DNA of 64,000 bases from Thraustochytrium sp. TN22 (lineage: Eukaryota > Sar > Bigyra > Thraustochytrida > Thraustochytriidae), in assembly GCA_013306675.1 (NCBI GenBank), contig JABLUY010000114.1:1-64000 (forward strand), given 5' to 3'. Under the pieces are notes generated by a model. The model saw nothing but the letters and a program-made list of their open reading frames with translations, was not told the origin of the DNA and did no database searches. This document shows, piece by piece, positions 1-9,343 of the stretch (positions within the stretch are counted from its first letter, which is position 1; each line of letters begins with the position of its first letter). Both the position numbers and the translations under genes were made by a program.

Positions 1-581
1 AGCCCGGTGGCTGGCTGCTACGAAGCAGGCCTGCCGTGCCTGACGAGCTGGCCGCTCCCATGCGCATCGAATGAGCAGGCAACATCCTCTGAACAATCAA
101 TGACCTACTCAAGCTCCGTCGCGCCATTGTTAATCTTGCGAATCGCATCCTCGACGATGCGGCGCACCCTGTCGTCCATCCGTACAATCTCGTGATCACC
201 TCCGTGCCAGGGTTCCCTCGCGGATGACGGCCCTCTCGCCTTCCTCGCCTTGCGGGCCCGCGTCCCCGCCTGCGCCCCCGCCTTGCCGCCACGCGACCGT
301 CGATGCAGGTCTGCTCTGCCCTGCCGGGCCGTCGCGGCCGCTTCGGCGGCCGTGCACAGCTCGGCCCATTGTCGGGCACGCGCGGGCGTGCACCGCGACC
401 AGCGCCAGCGGAACCCATCCAGCCACTGCACCCATCGACCAGCGGCCTGCTGCTTGGCGGCCGCGGCCGGCCATGGCCGATGCCTCGGGAGCGAGCGCGG
501 CCGAGGGCGCGAGCGGCCGAGAGCGAGGGAGGTCAGAGAGGTCTGGCTGGCTGGGCGAGATCGTGCCTGGGTACTTGGGCC
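1..581. other. No assignable gene; left flank of hAT remnant
   Basis: GC-rich sequence with overlapping low-complexity open frames on both strands, none with recognisable domain content. It may hold the 3' part of the decayed hAT element on the minus strand, but I could not identify a hAT C-terminal dimerisation region here and the window ends. Confidence 0.4.
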
Positions 582-2268
582 TCAAGCCCTGCGCCGCAGC
601 CAGGTCGACGCGATCAAGGCCTGGGCTGCCGCTGGAAACGAGGCATACCGGACGGCCGTTCTCGCGGGAATACGTCTCGGGATAGATGTGATGTGGCCGA
701 GCGCCAAGCTCGACGTCCGTATGTGGCTGTACTGCTCGAACTTTGTGTCGGCTGTGGTTGCCACGACAATCTTCTTCGCATTGGAGGAGGCCTCTAGGAT
801 CAGTTTGAGGAAGCGGTCGGCTTCGACCTGCACCTGGCCGAGGCCAACGAGCTCGAAGGCGCTGGGGTCGAGCCTGCTCCCTGTGCCGAACAGAAAGCCG
901 TCCTCTACAACGAGGTGTAACCTGTGCGCCGCGCAGTGCACAGAGTCGCCAAATCCGGGAAGTTGATTGGCTCTCATGCAGTTGGCGGCGCCGTTGAAGA
1001 CGACGCTAGCGAGCTTCGACCTGAGGTCGCGGGTTTCAGTTTCGCCATCTGCGAATTCGTTGGCAGGAGAGATGGACGCATCAACTACGTCCTGCTGCGG
1101 ACCTTCATCGCTGCGCACCAGCTCGAGCTCCGCTCTCTCAGGAAGAGCGGTGCCGCACGCCTGGTCCACAACCGAGCAGAGCCAGGCCGCGATCTTCGCG
1201 GCAGTATGCTTGACCGTGACGAGCTTCATGGCGATGGTAGCCAGCCCCAGCTCGCCGGTCAATGAGATCCAGCGAGCCTGGACGCCGATGTACGCCTGCT
1301 TCGTGGCCGAGCTCCACAATTCATACTGCGGGGCGGTCATGGGCAGGTGCCAGTTTTTGGACGCGTCCTGCAACTTCGATGCAAGGAGCTTCTCCTGGAA
1401 TGCGCGGTCGAGACACACCAAGCGCTGGGAGCTCCTGGTGCTCGGAGGAACCCAGTTGACGCCGAGCGAGGTGAGCATGTTTCTTAAGTTTGCATCCTGG
1501 CCAGGGTGTGTGCGCAGACCCGGTTGAGATGATGAAGCGCGCGTAAACTTGGTCCGTTTGGCGCTTCGTCATCGTCGAGAGCTCGCGCAGCTTCTCGCCG
1601 ACGCCAAAGGCATTGGGGATTGTAGTCTTCGCCGTCGGATTTGCAAAGTCCGGCTCAGCTCTCGCCTTCAGCTCACTCCCTACCTTCGCCTCGGCGACTT
1701 CGAGATGCTTCTTGAACATCTTGGGATGCTTGAATTTGGAATGGCTGAGCAAGTTGCCCGTGCAGAGTGCACCATTGTCCTTGGTCCACATGTACTTGCA
1801 GGCGCGCGAAGGGCAAAGCTTGCAGACGTGCATCATTTTCAGGAGAGGCATGAGAAGCTCCTCGACGTGGTGCTCGGAGAGCAGGTTCACGATGAAACGG
1901 TTGACCATGCGCTTCTTCTCTTCGGCATGATCTTCTGCGGTCTCGAGCCGCGCGTAGCGATGATGCGATGCCTTCGTGATGCTCCCTGCCTTGAGCACTG
2001 CCACCGCTTTCATCTTCCTCGGCAAATGTGGAGACATGCTGTCTTCCGGGGCTATCAGAGCCTCGTCATGCAAGCCTGGGCTCGACGAACTGGCCGGGCT
2101 TGCCGAGGTGCCCGAAGCCGACGAAGTCGGCCTTTTCTCCGCGCGACGCGCCGTCTGCGTGTTGGTTGTTCCCAAGCACTTTTTGAAGCTGAGGATCGGC
2201 TTGGCATCGCAAGCTTGCACGTGTGGCTTAGGGGTGCGATGTCGGTCGCGCTGCACAGTGATCGTCAC
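582..2268 (-). mobile_element. Decayed hAT-family DNA transposon (transposase remnant)
   Basis: Two adjacent minus-strand frames read as one hAT-type transposase. The first (2268 to about 1520) holds a BED-type zinc finger: CKLC, then a spaced H-S-K-F-K-H. The second (about 1519 to 582) holds the RNase-H-like core, with LWSSATKQAYIGVQARW, an HTAAKIAAWL motif and CAAHRLHLVVEDG, all typical of hAT proteins. The frame changes by one base near 1519, within ACCGGGTCTGCG, where STG continues as LRTHPGQ in the other frame. Where hAT enzymes usually have D-x-W and a later V-T-D-N-A-A-N, this copy has E-L-W and V-F-N-G-A-A-N, so two catalytic aspartates appear lost. No C-terminal hATC domain or terminal inverted repeats were found. 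An intron at the frame change is possible but less likely, since the join occurs mid-motif with no GT-AG gap. Confidence 0.75.
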
Positions 2269-2556
2269 TCGTGGGGCGACCCGTTCCAGGCAGAGTGTCC
2301 CATCGAGCTAAAAATATTCTGCGCCTGCGCCAAGGTTGGCTCGACCACGGCTCGCGAGTCCGAGGTGGTCGCCAGAGCCGCTCGTAGTCGCCCCTCCAAG
2401 GTTTTGATCTTCGCTTCAGTTTGAGCAAAAATGAGTCGCTGGCACAGACCAGCTCCGGTGTGATCTGACCGTTCAGGAGAGCGAGCAGCAGCAGCGCCGC
2501 TGACGCACGGCGGCGCGGCGCAGACTCGGAGTCGGCGGGGCGCTGGCGGCGCGAGC

Positions 2557-4599
2557 ATGCGGCAGGCAGCGGCGGTGGCGGCGGTGGCGGCTCTGTGCGC
2601 TGTGTCGTGCTGTGATGCGGGCTTGGCGCGGTTCGAGGCGGTGGGCGGGGACGTGGCGGTGACGGCATCCGGGTACACGCGGCTGCCGGCGGAGAGCAAC
2701 GACCCAGTGCTGGAGAGCAAGCTGACGAGCGGCGACGACGCGCGGCGCGGCGGCTACAACTTCTTCACGTACGCGATCGGCATGCTGCTGGACCCGTGCA
2801 AGGGCCACCCCGAGGACTGCTGCATGGACGTTTTCGGCGAACCCGAGTACGTGCGGCGCGCGGGCGTGGTGCAGGCGGGGTACATTTGGGCGCTGGCGGC
2901 GGAGGACGGCGCGCTTTACAGGTGCCGGCAGCCGTGTTTGGGCAACTGGACCCTGGTCAACGACACACGAACGGTGCACGAGTACGCGGTGGACCAGCTG
3001 GACGCAGATGGGGACCACCTGTGGGGCCTAAGTATGAGCGAGGACAAGCTGTTTCGGCGAGCCTTGACGGGACTGGGCGGATGGGACTACGTCAGTGGCA
3101 CCTTCGTCAGCTGCACGGCCAGCGGCGCGTATGCGGTGTACGGAATTAACCGCGATGACCCGCTCGAGGTGCTCTCGTGCGTAAAGCCGTGCGAGGGCGA
3201 GTGGCACACGCCGAGCGAGGTGGCCGGGCATCCGACGGCGGGCGAGGCCTGGGAGGCGCTGGACCTGACGGGCACGGGCGCCAGTGCCCTGGTGTCTGTC
3301 AACGCGGACGACACGCACTTTTGGGTGGTCACGGACAATGGCCGCTTGTACCAGCGGCGCGTGATGCTGCCGCCGGACGAGCCGTGGCTGCGGTGGAAGG
3401 ACGTCTGGATCGAGGACAGTGCACTGGGGCAGTGGGTGGACGTGACGCCCTCGGGCTTCGCTGTGGCGACCGTGACGACCTCCGTGCAGGTGAGCATGGT
3501 TTGGGCGTTGACGCAGACCGGCGACGCGCTCGCGTGCACCAAGCCGTGTACGGACGCCGCCTGGGTGGAGATCACTGGGCCCCACGGCGTCGGCACGGTG
3601 CTGCAGAGCCTTGATGCGGATGACCAGTACGTCTGGGTGACGGTGGCGTCGAGCGGCGAGGTGTTCCGGCGCATCGCCGAGCTGTCCGTGGCCAGCACGC
3701 CCTGGACCAGCATTCCGCCCAGCGACACGGAGACCGAGGCCGTCCAGGAGGCGTGGCGCTCGGTGCCGAGCGGCGGCTTCAGCAAGATCACTGCGCCCGC
3801 CTTCATGCAGCGCACGGACACCTTCACGGAATACACGGTGGAGGAGTTCGGCCAGGACTGCGCGCTGGTGACGGACCAGGCAAGCTGCGAGCTCAAGCAG
3901 ACGGAGCTCTGCGTGTGGAACGTGGTCAAGCACGTCTGCGAGAAGGCGCTCGACTCGGACAACTCTCGCAAGCCAGATCTCGACGTGACGTTCGAGGACT
4001 CCACCTGCGTGATCGCCGAGGTGCTGGCCGAGGACGGGTCTGTGAGCCTGGAGCCCGGCTTCGCGCTCGTCAAGGAGCATGAGGACGTCCAGTACGAGCT
4101 TGTGCGCGACCCGGACTGCGTGGAGCAGGGCGTGCGCAAGTCCACCAGCGCCGTCATGCCGGCCTGCTGGGACAACAACGCGACGATTCATTCGGACGCG
4201 AACTGTACGGCGCCCGACGGCACGACTGGCACGACCTGCGTGGCGCTCGGCATCGCGTCCACGGCCGCCATCCCGGCCTGCGGGGGCGCCTTTGCGGACT
4301 CGTCCTCGTGCGGCGTCTTTATCGAACTGCACGCGCCGGGCGAGCCGGACATCATCAACGAGGTCAGGGTGACCTCGGAGGTGATGCTCACCTCGGGCTA
4401 CCAGACCATCACTATGCCGCTCAACTTTGCCAACGCCACGGATCGGGTCATTTGTCTCGGCGACTACGAGTTGTGGTGGACGCAGCGGACGCGCCGAAGG
4501 CACATTGTCGAGGCTGTCAAGCAGTTCCGTGTTACCTATCCACTCTGCGATTGGGACGTCGATGAGGACGTGTACCTGCGATACGCGACGCTATCGTAA
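2557..4599 (+). CDS. Secreted tectonin-like beta-propeller protein
   Basis: A 680-residue protein. It begins with a clear signal peptide (MRQAAAVAAVAALCAVSCCDA, residues 1-21). Residues about 100-410 form repeated blades of the tectonin/propeller type: YIWALAAEDGALYRC, HLWGLSMSEDKLFRR, HFWVVTDNGRLYQRR, MVWALTQTGDALACT and YVWVTVASSGEVFRR, each an x-W-x-hydrophobic strand followed by a G-x-L/V-x-R turn. The C-terminal 250 residues are cysteine-rich and include CALVTDQASCELKQTELC. Several N-glycosylation sequons (NWT, NDT, NAT, NCT) fit secretion. There is no membrane anchor. Tectonin domains often bind carbohydrates or lipopolysaccharide, so an extracellular or wall-binding lectin is possible but inferred. 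The ATG at 2557 is the first in frame and starts the signal peptide. Confidence 0.7.
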   Translation: MRQAAAVAAVAALCAVSCCDAGLARFEAVGGDVAVTASGYTRLPAESNDPVLESKLTSGDDARRGGYNFFTYAIGMLLDPCKGHPEDCCMDVFGEPEYVRRAGVVQAGYIWALAAEDGALYRCRQPCLGNWTLVNDTRTVHEYAVDQLDADGDHLWGLSMSEDKLFRRALTGLGGWDYVSGTFVSCTASGAYAVYGINRDDPLEVLSCVKPCEGEWHTPSEVAGHPTAGEAWEALDLTGTGASALVSVNADDTHFWVVTDNGRLYQRRVMLPPDEPWLRWKDVWIEDSALGQWVDVTPSGFAVATVTTSVQVSMVWALTQTGDALACTKPCTDAAWVEITGPHGVGTVLQSLDADDQYVWVTVASSGEVFRRIAELSVASTPWTSIPPSDTETEAVQEAWRSVPSGGFSKITAPAFMQRTDTFTEYTVEEFGQDCALVTDQASCELKQTELCVWNVVKHVCEKALDSDNSRKPDLDVTFEDSTCVIAEVLAEDGSVSLEPGFALVKEHEDVQYELVRDPDCVEQGVRKSTSAVMPACWDNNATIHSDANCTAPDGTTGTTCVALGIASTAAIPACGGAFADSSSCGVFIELHAPGEPDIINEVRVTSEVMLTSGYQTITMPLNFANATDRVICLGDYELWWTQRTRRRHIVEAVKQFRVTYPLCDWDVDEDVYLRYATLS

Positions 4600-4623
4600 C
4601 ATGATTCTCTACTCCAACGAACT

Positions 4624-4659
4624 AAAGTAAAGTGCAAACACAAAGTAAAGTGCAAACAC
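4624..4659. repeat. Perfect 18-bp tandem duplication
   Basis: The unit AAAGTAAAGTGCAAACAC occurs twice in direct succession in the short gap between the two convergent genes ending at 4599 and 4708. It may lie in the 3' UTR of either gene. Confidence 0.8.
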
Positions 4660-4707
4660 AGATGCCTCCATCCTTCTCTTTGCGGGTGGAACTTTTGGTT
4701 TCCAAGG

Positions 4708-7029
4708 TCACGGGTGTCCCGAGGACGCCGAGCCTCCGCGCATGTGCCAGTCTGCCCGCTCTTGGGCGGCGCGGCGGAGCGAGGGGTACGCGAAGCCGGC
4801 GTCCAGGGGTGGGCCCGCCGCGAGCCCGGCCTCCATGTCGTCGATACGGCGCTGCAGCTTGGCGGCGACGGCCAGGAGCTCCTCGCCTGGGTTGGCGTGG
4901 CGGCTCTGCGAGATGCGCGAGACGTGCTCCTCGACAAAGGACACAAGGTCGGCAGCGCACAGGTGCGCAAACTGTCGCACCTTGCGCGACCGCGCGAAGG
5001 CGACGAGCTCGGCCGCGGCCTCGGCCGGCAGGCCGGCATGGGAGGTCAGGTCGTCGGCGAGCTCTCGCGCGCGCACCGAGCGGCGGTCCCCGGCCGCGGT
5101 CGCGAAGAGCGCCTGCAGAAGCTGGGACTCGCGCGCCGTCACGGCCAGCGAGCGAGCCTTGGCGGCGGCCTCGCGCACGAAGACGAGCGTGCCGCGGTCC
5201 GCGAGCGCGGCCATCTCGAGCGCGAGCCGACCAAGGCAGGGCGTCTCCTCCACGAGCTGCACAAAGTCCGAGGGCAGAATGGGCTCGTACTGCTCGTGCG
5301 GCGGCCGGCGCAAGAGCGCCTTGACGCTCTCGTCCACGAGCTGGTCCAGCGCCGTCTTGCGCGCGCCCACGCGGCTTCGCCGCAGCTTTGACACCACCGA
5401 CGATACGGTCAGCGCCGCCTTGCTGCGACCCCGCAGGATGCGGTACAGGCGAAGCGCGGCCTCCGCGACCTGCTCGCGTTCGCGGGCACTCGGCTGCGCG
5501 GCGCGCTCCTCGGGGCGGCGCAGCGGCGGCCGCTGCGCCGCCACGGAAGGGTGCCGGCCGCCGCGGTCCGCGTAGCGCGTGCGCCGTTGCGTGAGCGGCG
5601 AGGGCGGGAGCTCCGCAACGCGGCGCGGCGCCTGCTGCGAGACGGTGCTCACGAGGCCAAGCGCCGGCCCGCGGCGCGCGGCCGCCGCGGCCGCCTCGTA
5701 CTGCTCCAGCTGCCGACGCAGCAGGCGGCGCGTGCGGTAGCCGCGCCACGCGGCCTGCACGAGTGCAGCGCGCTCGTCCCAGAACCTGCGCTTGACCTGC
5801 GCCGAGGTGGGCGGCCGCGCCAGGAGGCCGTGGGCACGCACGGCGTCGACTCGCGACGGCCGCACCGCCTCGAGCTGCAGCCCTTCGGACCGCAGCGCGA
5901 GCGAGGGCTGCGCGAGCTGCGCCCTCTCTGGCCGCTTCGGCGGCGCGCTGCGACTCGCCAGCCGCCGAGGCGAAACGTCGCCGCAGTGGAGCGTCTTGTA
6001 CAGCAGTGCGATTTGCGACGGCGTCAGCGAGGACACCTCCACGTTGCGGTCGTACGCCTCGTGCGTGTGGCCCGCAGCGCCCGCCAGCGCGCGCATCGTC
6101 TCCTTGGCGTGCTCCTCGAGCTTCTCCTCGAGGTGCTCGATGCGCTCGATGAGCGCGTCGGCGGACATGGAGCGCGCAGGCGCGGGCGCCTGCGGCGACC
6201 GGGCAGGGGCCTCTGCCTCGGCAGGCGCGCAGTCGTCGCCAACGAGCACGAAGCCGCCCGCTGGCGCTGTCGACTCCTCCGACGTCTCGGCCTGCTTGGT
6301 GTCGCCCGCCGCGTCAACGAGAACGAAGCCGCCAGGCGTGGCCGGCGGTGGCGGTGGCGGGCCCGGCGGCCGCGCCGCCTCGCCGGCCTCGTCAGGCGGC
6401 GGATCCTCGTCGGGCGGAGGCAGCACAAGTGGGTTGGTTCCCTCGGATGCATCGTCAGCGTCGGCATTTTCGGCATCGGCTGCGGCGTCGGCGGGCGGAT
6501 GATCTGGCGGCTTGAGAAGCGCGGACGTCACGGAGGAGGACGAGGAGGAGGAGGACGAGGAGGCCGCCGAGTTTGGGTGCTGCTGCAGCGCGTGCGGTTG
6601 CGGCGCCGCAGGCTGCTGCGTGTCCGCCGTAGCCTGGCTGGCCGCGTCCGAGTCCCACGGGAAGCTGCCCTCTGTGTGCCCCCTCTCGCGCAGCTCCGGC
6701 AGCTCCCTGAGCGCGTCCAGGTCGATGAGCCCTGGCGGCACGGACGCGCGGCGCTCCGCCGCGTCTTGCTCCGCGCCTCCAGCCCTCGCCGTCGGCGACT
6801 GGTGCTGCTTGCGCGCCAGCGGCCGCCGGCGCGCGCCGGGCAGCATCTCGTTCACGCGCGCCAGCATGGCCAGCCGCGCCGACGAGCGCCGGCTGCGCCG
6901 CCCGCCCTCGGCGCCGCCGCCGGCCTCGCTGCCGCCGGCCTCGCTGCCGCCGCCGTCGCCGCCATCGCCGCCGCCGCCCGCGCCGTCGCCATCGCCGCCG
7001 CCCGCGCGCGCGCGCGGGGCGCCCTCCAT
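4708..7029 (-). CDS. IQ-motif protein with two LIR-like FVLV motifs
   Basis: A 773-residue protein, mostly disordered and Ala/Gly/Pro/Glu-rich in its first 350 residues, with a poly-Ser run. Two near-identical motifs, GGFVLVDAAGD and GGFVLVGDDC (FVLV at residues 235-238 and 260-263), match the ATG8-interacting consensus [FWY]-x-x-[LIV] and sit beside acidic residues. A short coiled coil (IERIEHLEEKLEEHAKE) follows. One IQ motif, VQAAWRGYRTRRLLRRQ, lies near residue 425. The C-terminal 250 residues are helical and without a family match I recognise. I chose the ATG at 7029, because upstream in-frame sequence reads as low-complexity promoter. It is divergent from the piggyBac-derived gene. A calmodulin-binding scaffold is likely; the autophagy link is inference from the motif alone. 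Confidence 0.6.
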   Translation of the reverse strand: MEGAPRARAGGGDGDGAGGGGDGGDGGGSEAGGSEAGGGAEGGRRSRRSSARLAMLARVNEMLPGARRRPLARKQHQSPTARAGGAEQDAAERRASVPPGLIDLDALRELPELRERGHTEGSFPWDSDAASQATADTQQPAAPQPHALQQHPNSAASSSSSSSSSSVTSALLKPPDHPPADAAADAENADADDASEGTNPLVLPPPDEDPPPDEAGEAARPPGPPPPPPATPGGFVLVDAAGDTKQAETSEESTAPAGGFVLVGDDCAPAEAEAPARSPQAPAPARSMSADALIERIEHLEEKLEEHAKETMRALAGAAGHTHEAYDRNVEVSSLTPSQIALLYKTLHCGDVSPRRLASRSAPPKRPERAQLAQPSLALRSEGLQLEAVRPSRVDAVRAHGLLARPPTSAQVKRRFWDERAALVQAAWRGYRTRRLLRRQLEQYEAAAAAARRGPALGLVSTVSQQAPRRVAELPPSPLTQRRTRYADRGGRHPSVAAQRPPLRRPEERAAQPSAREREQVAEAALRLYRILRGRSKAALTVSSVVSKLRRSRVGARKTALDQLVDESVKALLRRPPHEQYEPILPSDFVQLVEETPCLGRLALEMAALADRGTLVFVREAAAKARSLAVTARESQLLQALFATAAGDRRSVRARELADDLTSHAGLPAEAAAELVAFARSRKVRQFAHLCAADLVSFVEEHVSRISQSRHANPGEELLAVAAKLQRRIDDMEAGLAAGPPLDAGFAYPSLRRAAQERADWHMRGGSASSGHP

Positions 7030-7250
7030 TGCGGTTTCGCGCCTCTCGCGCGGCGGCCAAAAATTCAAAAATTCAAATTCGAATTCGAATTGGAGTTCAA
7101 ACGCGCCGCGCGGGCGCGGGAAAAACAATCAATCCATCAATCAATCGCGCCGCTGCAGCCGCGCCGCCAAGGCCCGAAGCGGCGGCGGCCCCTGCGCGGC
7201 GCCTGGGCGGCGGCCGCGGCGAGCCGAGGGAGGGGACCGGGCTCGCGGCG

Positions 7251-7288
<38 letters not shown>

Positions 7289-7300
7289 GCGGCGGCCGCC
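7030..7300. promoter_or_regulatory. Divergent promoter between IQ protein and piggyBac-derived gene
   Basis: A 271-bp gap between two divergent start codons. It holds an AT-rich patch (about 7060-7105) of TTCAAA/TTCGAA repeats, including the palindrome TTCGAATTCGAA, then CAATCAATC repeats (7127-7147), then a GCG tract just before the ATG at 7301. The string TTCAAACGCGC at 7096 also occurs just before the ATG of the ZIP gene at 41997. Shared regulation is a guess. Confidence 0.45.
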
Positions 7301-9343
7301 ATGAGGGCGGGCATGCGCGTGGCGGCGGCGGGCGGCGGCGGGCGGCTGGGCGAGGCGACGGGCCGCGTGGTGCGCGTGGCGCCCGGCGGCGGCAGCAGCG
7401 GGTCGCAGGCGCCCCGCGTGGAGGTGGCCTTCGACGGCGAGGAGGGCGTCAGCGTGGTGGGCGCAGACGAGCTCGTGGTGCTGCAGCAGGGCCCGCGCAA
7501 GCGCAGGCGGCGCGAGGCGGAGGGCGGCGACGGGCTGGCGGCACCGCACCAGCAAGGCCAACAGCAGCAAGGGCAGCAGCAGAAGCACGAGGAAACTGAG
7601 CCGACGCCGTGCCCGCACGCGGTGCGCACGGGGCCCAGGACGTGGACGCTGCGCGCGACGGCGGCGGACGAGCGCGGGCCAAGCCTGGTGTCGCTGGGCG
7701 CGATGCTCTTGCCTGGCGCGCAGCACGCGCAGACGTTAGAGGCGCCCTTGAACTGCTTCACGGCAGTGCTGTGGGACATGGATACGCTGGGGGAGGTGAT
7801 GATGTGGACGAACCGCAAGCTGGCGCGGCGGCGCGAGCCAGAGCTGGAGATGGAGGAGTTCTACCGATTCATGGGCCTCCTCATCCAGCGCGCGCGCTTC
7901 CCGAGCCACTCGGAGGAGGACTTGTGGGCGCCCAGCTGGGGCGCCGGCGACGTGCGCTTCGCTGAAGCCATGGCGCTGCCCCGCTTTCGCGCGCTGCTGA
8001 GCTGCCTCAGCTTTGCGGACGACCCCGTCGCGGCCCAAGCTCTTCTCGACTCGAGGGATCCGGCCACGCGCGCGCGCGAGCAAGTGGCCTGCGCCGGCTA
8101 CCCGGCGCTGGCGCGCATTCTCAACGAGCGCCGGAGGAACCTCTTTGTGGCGGGCAAGCGCATCTGCATCGACCGATACTCTCGCGCCTGGCGGGGCGAG
8201 GCGGTTCCGCAGGCGCCCGTGGATGTCTACGCGGCCGTATGTTGCGACACGGGCGTTGTGCTGGGGCTTTCGGTGCAGCTCGAGACGGAGACGGCGACCG
8301 CCGAGGGCCGGGCCGCCACCGCGGCTGCGCTCCTGCAGGCCTGCCCAGCCGGGCCGGGCCGCACCGTGTACGCCGGGGAGGCGATTGCAGGCGTGGAGAG
8401 CGCGCTGCGCGTGCGCGGCGAGCGGCGCATGGACTTTGTGGGCCGCGTGTCACGCGGCGCGGCGCAAGAGGAGGACTTTCCAGGCGAGACGCTGCGCGCC
8501 GCGCTGGCCGACGGCCCGCCTGGCCGCAGCCTCCTCATGGAGTCCGGCGAGGGCGACGCGCACTTGTTTGCGGCCGCGTGGACCGACGGCGCGCACACGC
8601 AGACGCTCGTCTCCACCACGGCCAACACGGCGGAGGGGCCGCCCGAGGTCCCGCGTGACGCGCACGACGTGTGGGCCGCCGTGGTCGCGACGCGCCACGC
8701 GCCACGCGACATACTCACGGCCGAGTTCGCCGCGGGGAGCGGCGCCGTGACCGCGCACGCGCGCACGCGCGACTCCGTGCTCGCGGTGGAGATGGCCGTG
8801 CAGCCGGCGAACTGGCCCGCGCGCCTCTTTTGCGCGCTCCTCGGCATTTGCGTGCAGGACGCCTTCGTGCTCCACGGGCTCCGAATGGCGCAGCAGGCGG
8901 GCGCCGCGGCCCAGGCCCGCCAGCCTCAGCAGCAGATGAGCGACTTTGTGTCGCAGCTCGTGCGCTCGCTCGTGCGCGGTCTCTCGAACTCGGCTCCGGC
9001 GTCGCACGCGGCCTCTTCGCCGCCCTCCGCGACCGCGACCGCGAATGCGCCCACCGCCGCGCTGCGCGGCGCGGCCTCGTCCCTCACGCCGACGCACGAG
9101 ATCCGCGGCATGACACGCTTCAATCGCGAGGCCAAGATTTGGAAGCAAAAGAACCCCAAGCTGCGCTGCTCCGAGTGCAAGCGCCGCGGCCGCACACCGG
9201 CCTTCAAGGCGTGCAACCTTTGCCTCACCTGTTCGATTGCGCTCAAGGGATCCAGCCCTCAGTGGAAGTCCGAGCTCGTTGTTCGTCTCTGCAAGGCTTG
9301 TATCCCGCTGCATTACCGCGACAACGGCGTATTTCCTTCGTGA
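7301..9343 (+). CDS. PiggyBac transposase-derived protein, probably domesticated
   Basis: A 680-residue protein. Residues about 12-55 resemble a Tudor/agenet-like barrel (GEATGRVVRVAPG ... VEVAFDGEEGVSVV). A basic RKRRRREAE patch and a Gln-rich linker follow. From about residue 150 it matches the piggyBac DDE domain: FTAVLWDMDTLGEVMMWTN, EMEEFYRFMGLLI and ALPRFRALLSCLSFAD. The C-terminus (about 620-670) is a piggyBac-type cysteine-rich finger: CSECKRRGRTPAFKACNLC, then CLTC and CKAC. The first catalytic Asp seems kept in ICIDRYSRAWRGE. The second (normally x-D-N-F-F-T-S) reads VYAGEAIAG, and the third (GGVDxxD) reads GSGAVTAHA. The frame is intact from start to stop. An open frame without catalytic residues suggests a host DNA- or chromatin-binding role. 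Terminal repeats were not seen. Confidence 0.7.
   Translation: MRAGMRVAAAGGGGRLGEATGRVVRVAPGGGSSGSQAPRVEVAFDGEEGVSVVGADELVVLQQGPRKRRRREAEGGDGLAAPHQQGQQQQGQQQKHEETEPTPCPHAVRTGPRTWTLRATAADERGPSLVSLGAMLLPGAQHAQTLEAPLNCFTAVLWDMDTLGEVMMWTNRKLARRREPELEMEEFYRFMGLLIQRARFPSHSEEDLWAPSWGAGDVRFAEAMALPRFRALLSCLSFADDPVAAQALLDSRDPATRAREQVACAGYPALARILNERRRNLFVAGKRICIDRYSRAWRGEAVPQAPVDVYAAVCCDTGVVLGLSVQLETETATAEGRAATAAALLQACPAGPGRTVYAGEAIAGVESALRVRGERRMDFVGRVSRGAAQEEDFPGETLRAALADGPPGRSLLMESGEGDAHLFAAAWTDGAHTQTLVSTTANTAEGPPEVPRDAHDVWAAVVATRHAPRDILTAEFAAGSGAVTAHARTRDSVLAVEMAVQPANWPARLFCALLGICVQDAFVLHGLRMAQQAGAAAQARQPQQQMSDFVSQLVRSLVRGLSNSAPASHAASSPPSATATANAPTAALRGAASSLTPTHEIRGMTRFNREAKIWKQKNPKLRCSECKRRGRTPAFKACNLCLTCSIALKGSSPQWKSELVVRLCKACIPLHYRDNGVFPS

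Noticed and set aside
2269-2556. Extension of the hAT coding region upstream of 2268
   Set aside because: Minus-strand frames here show a short helical stretch but no zinc finger or transposase motif, and no continuous join could be supported.
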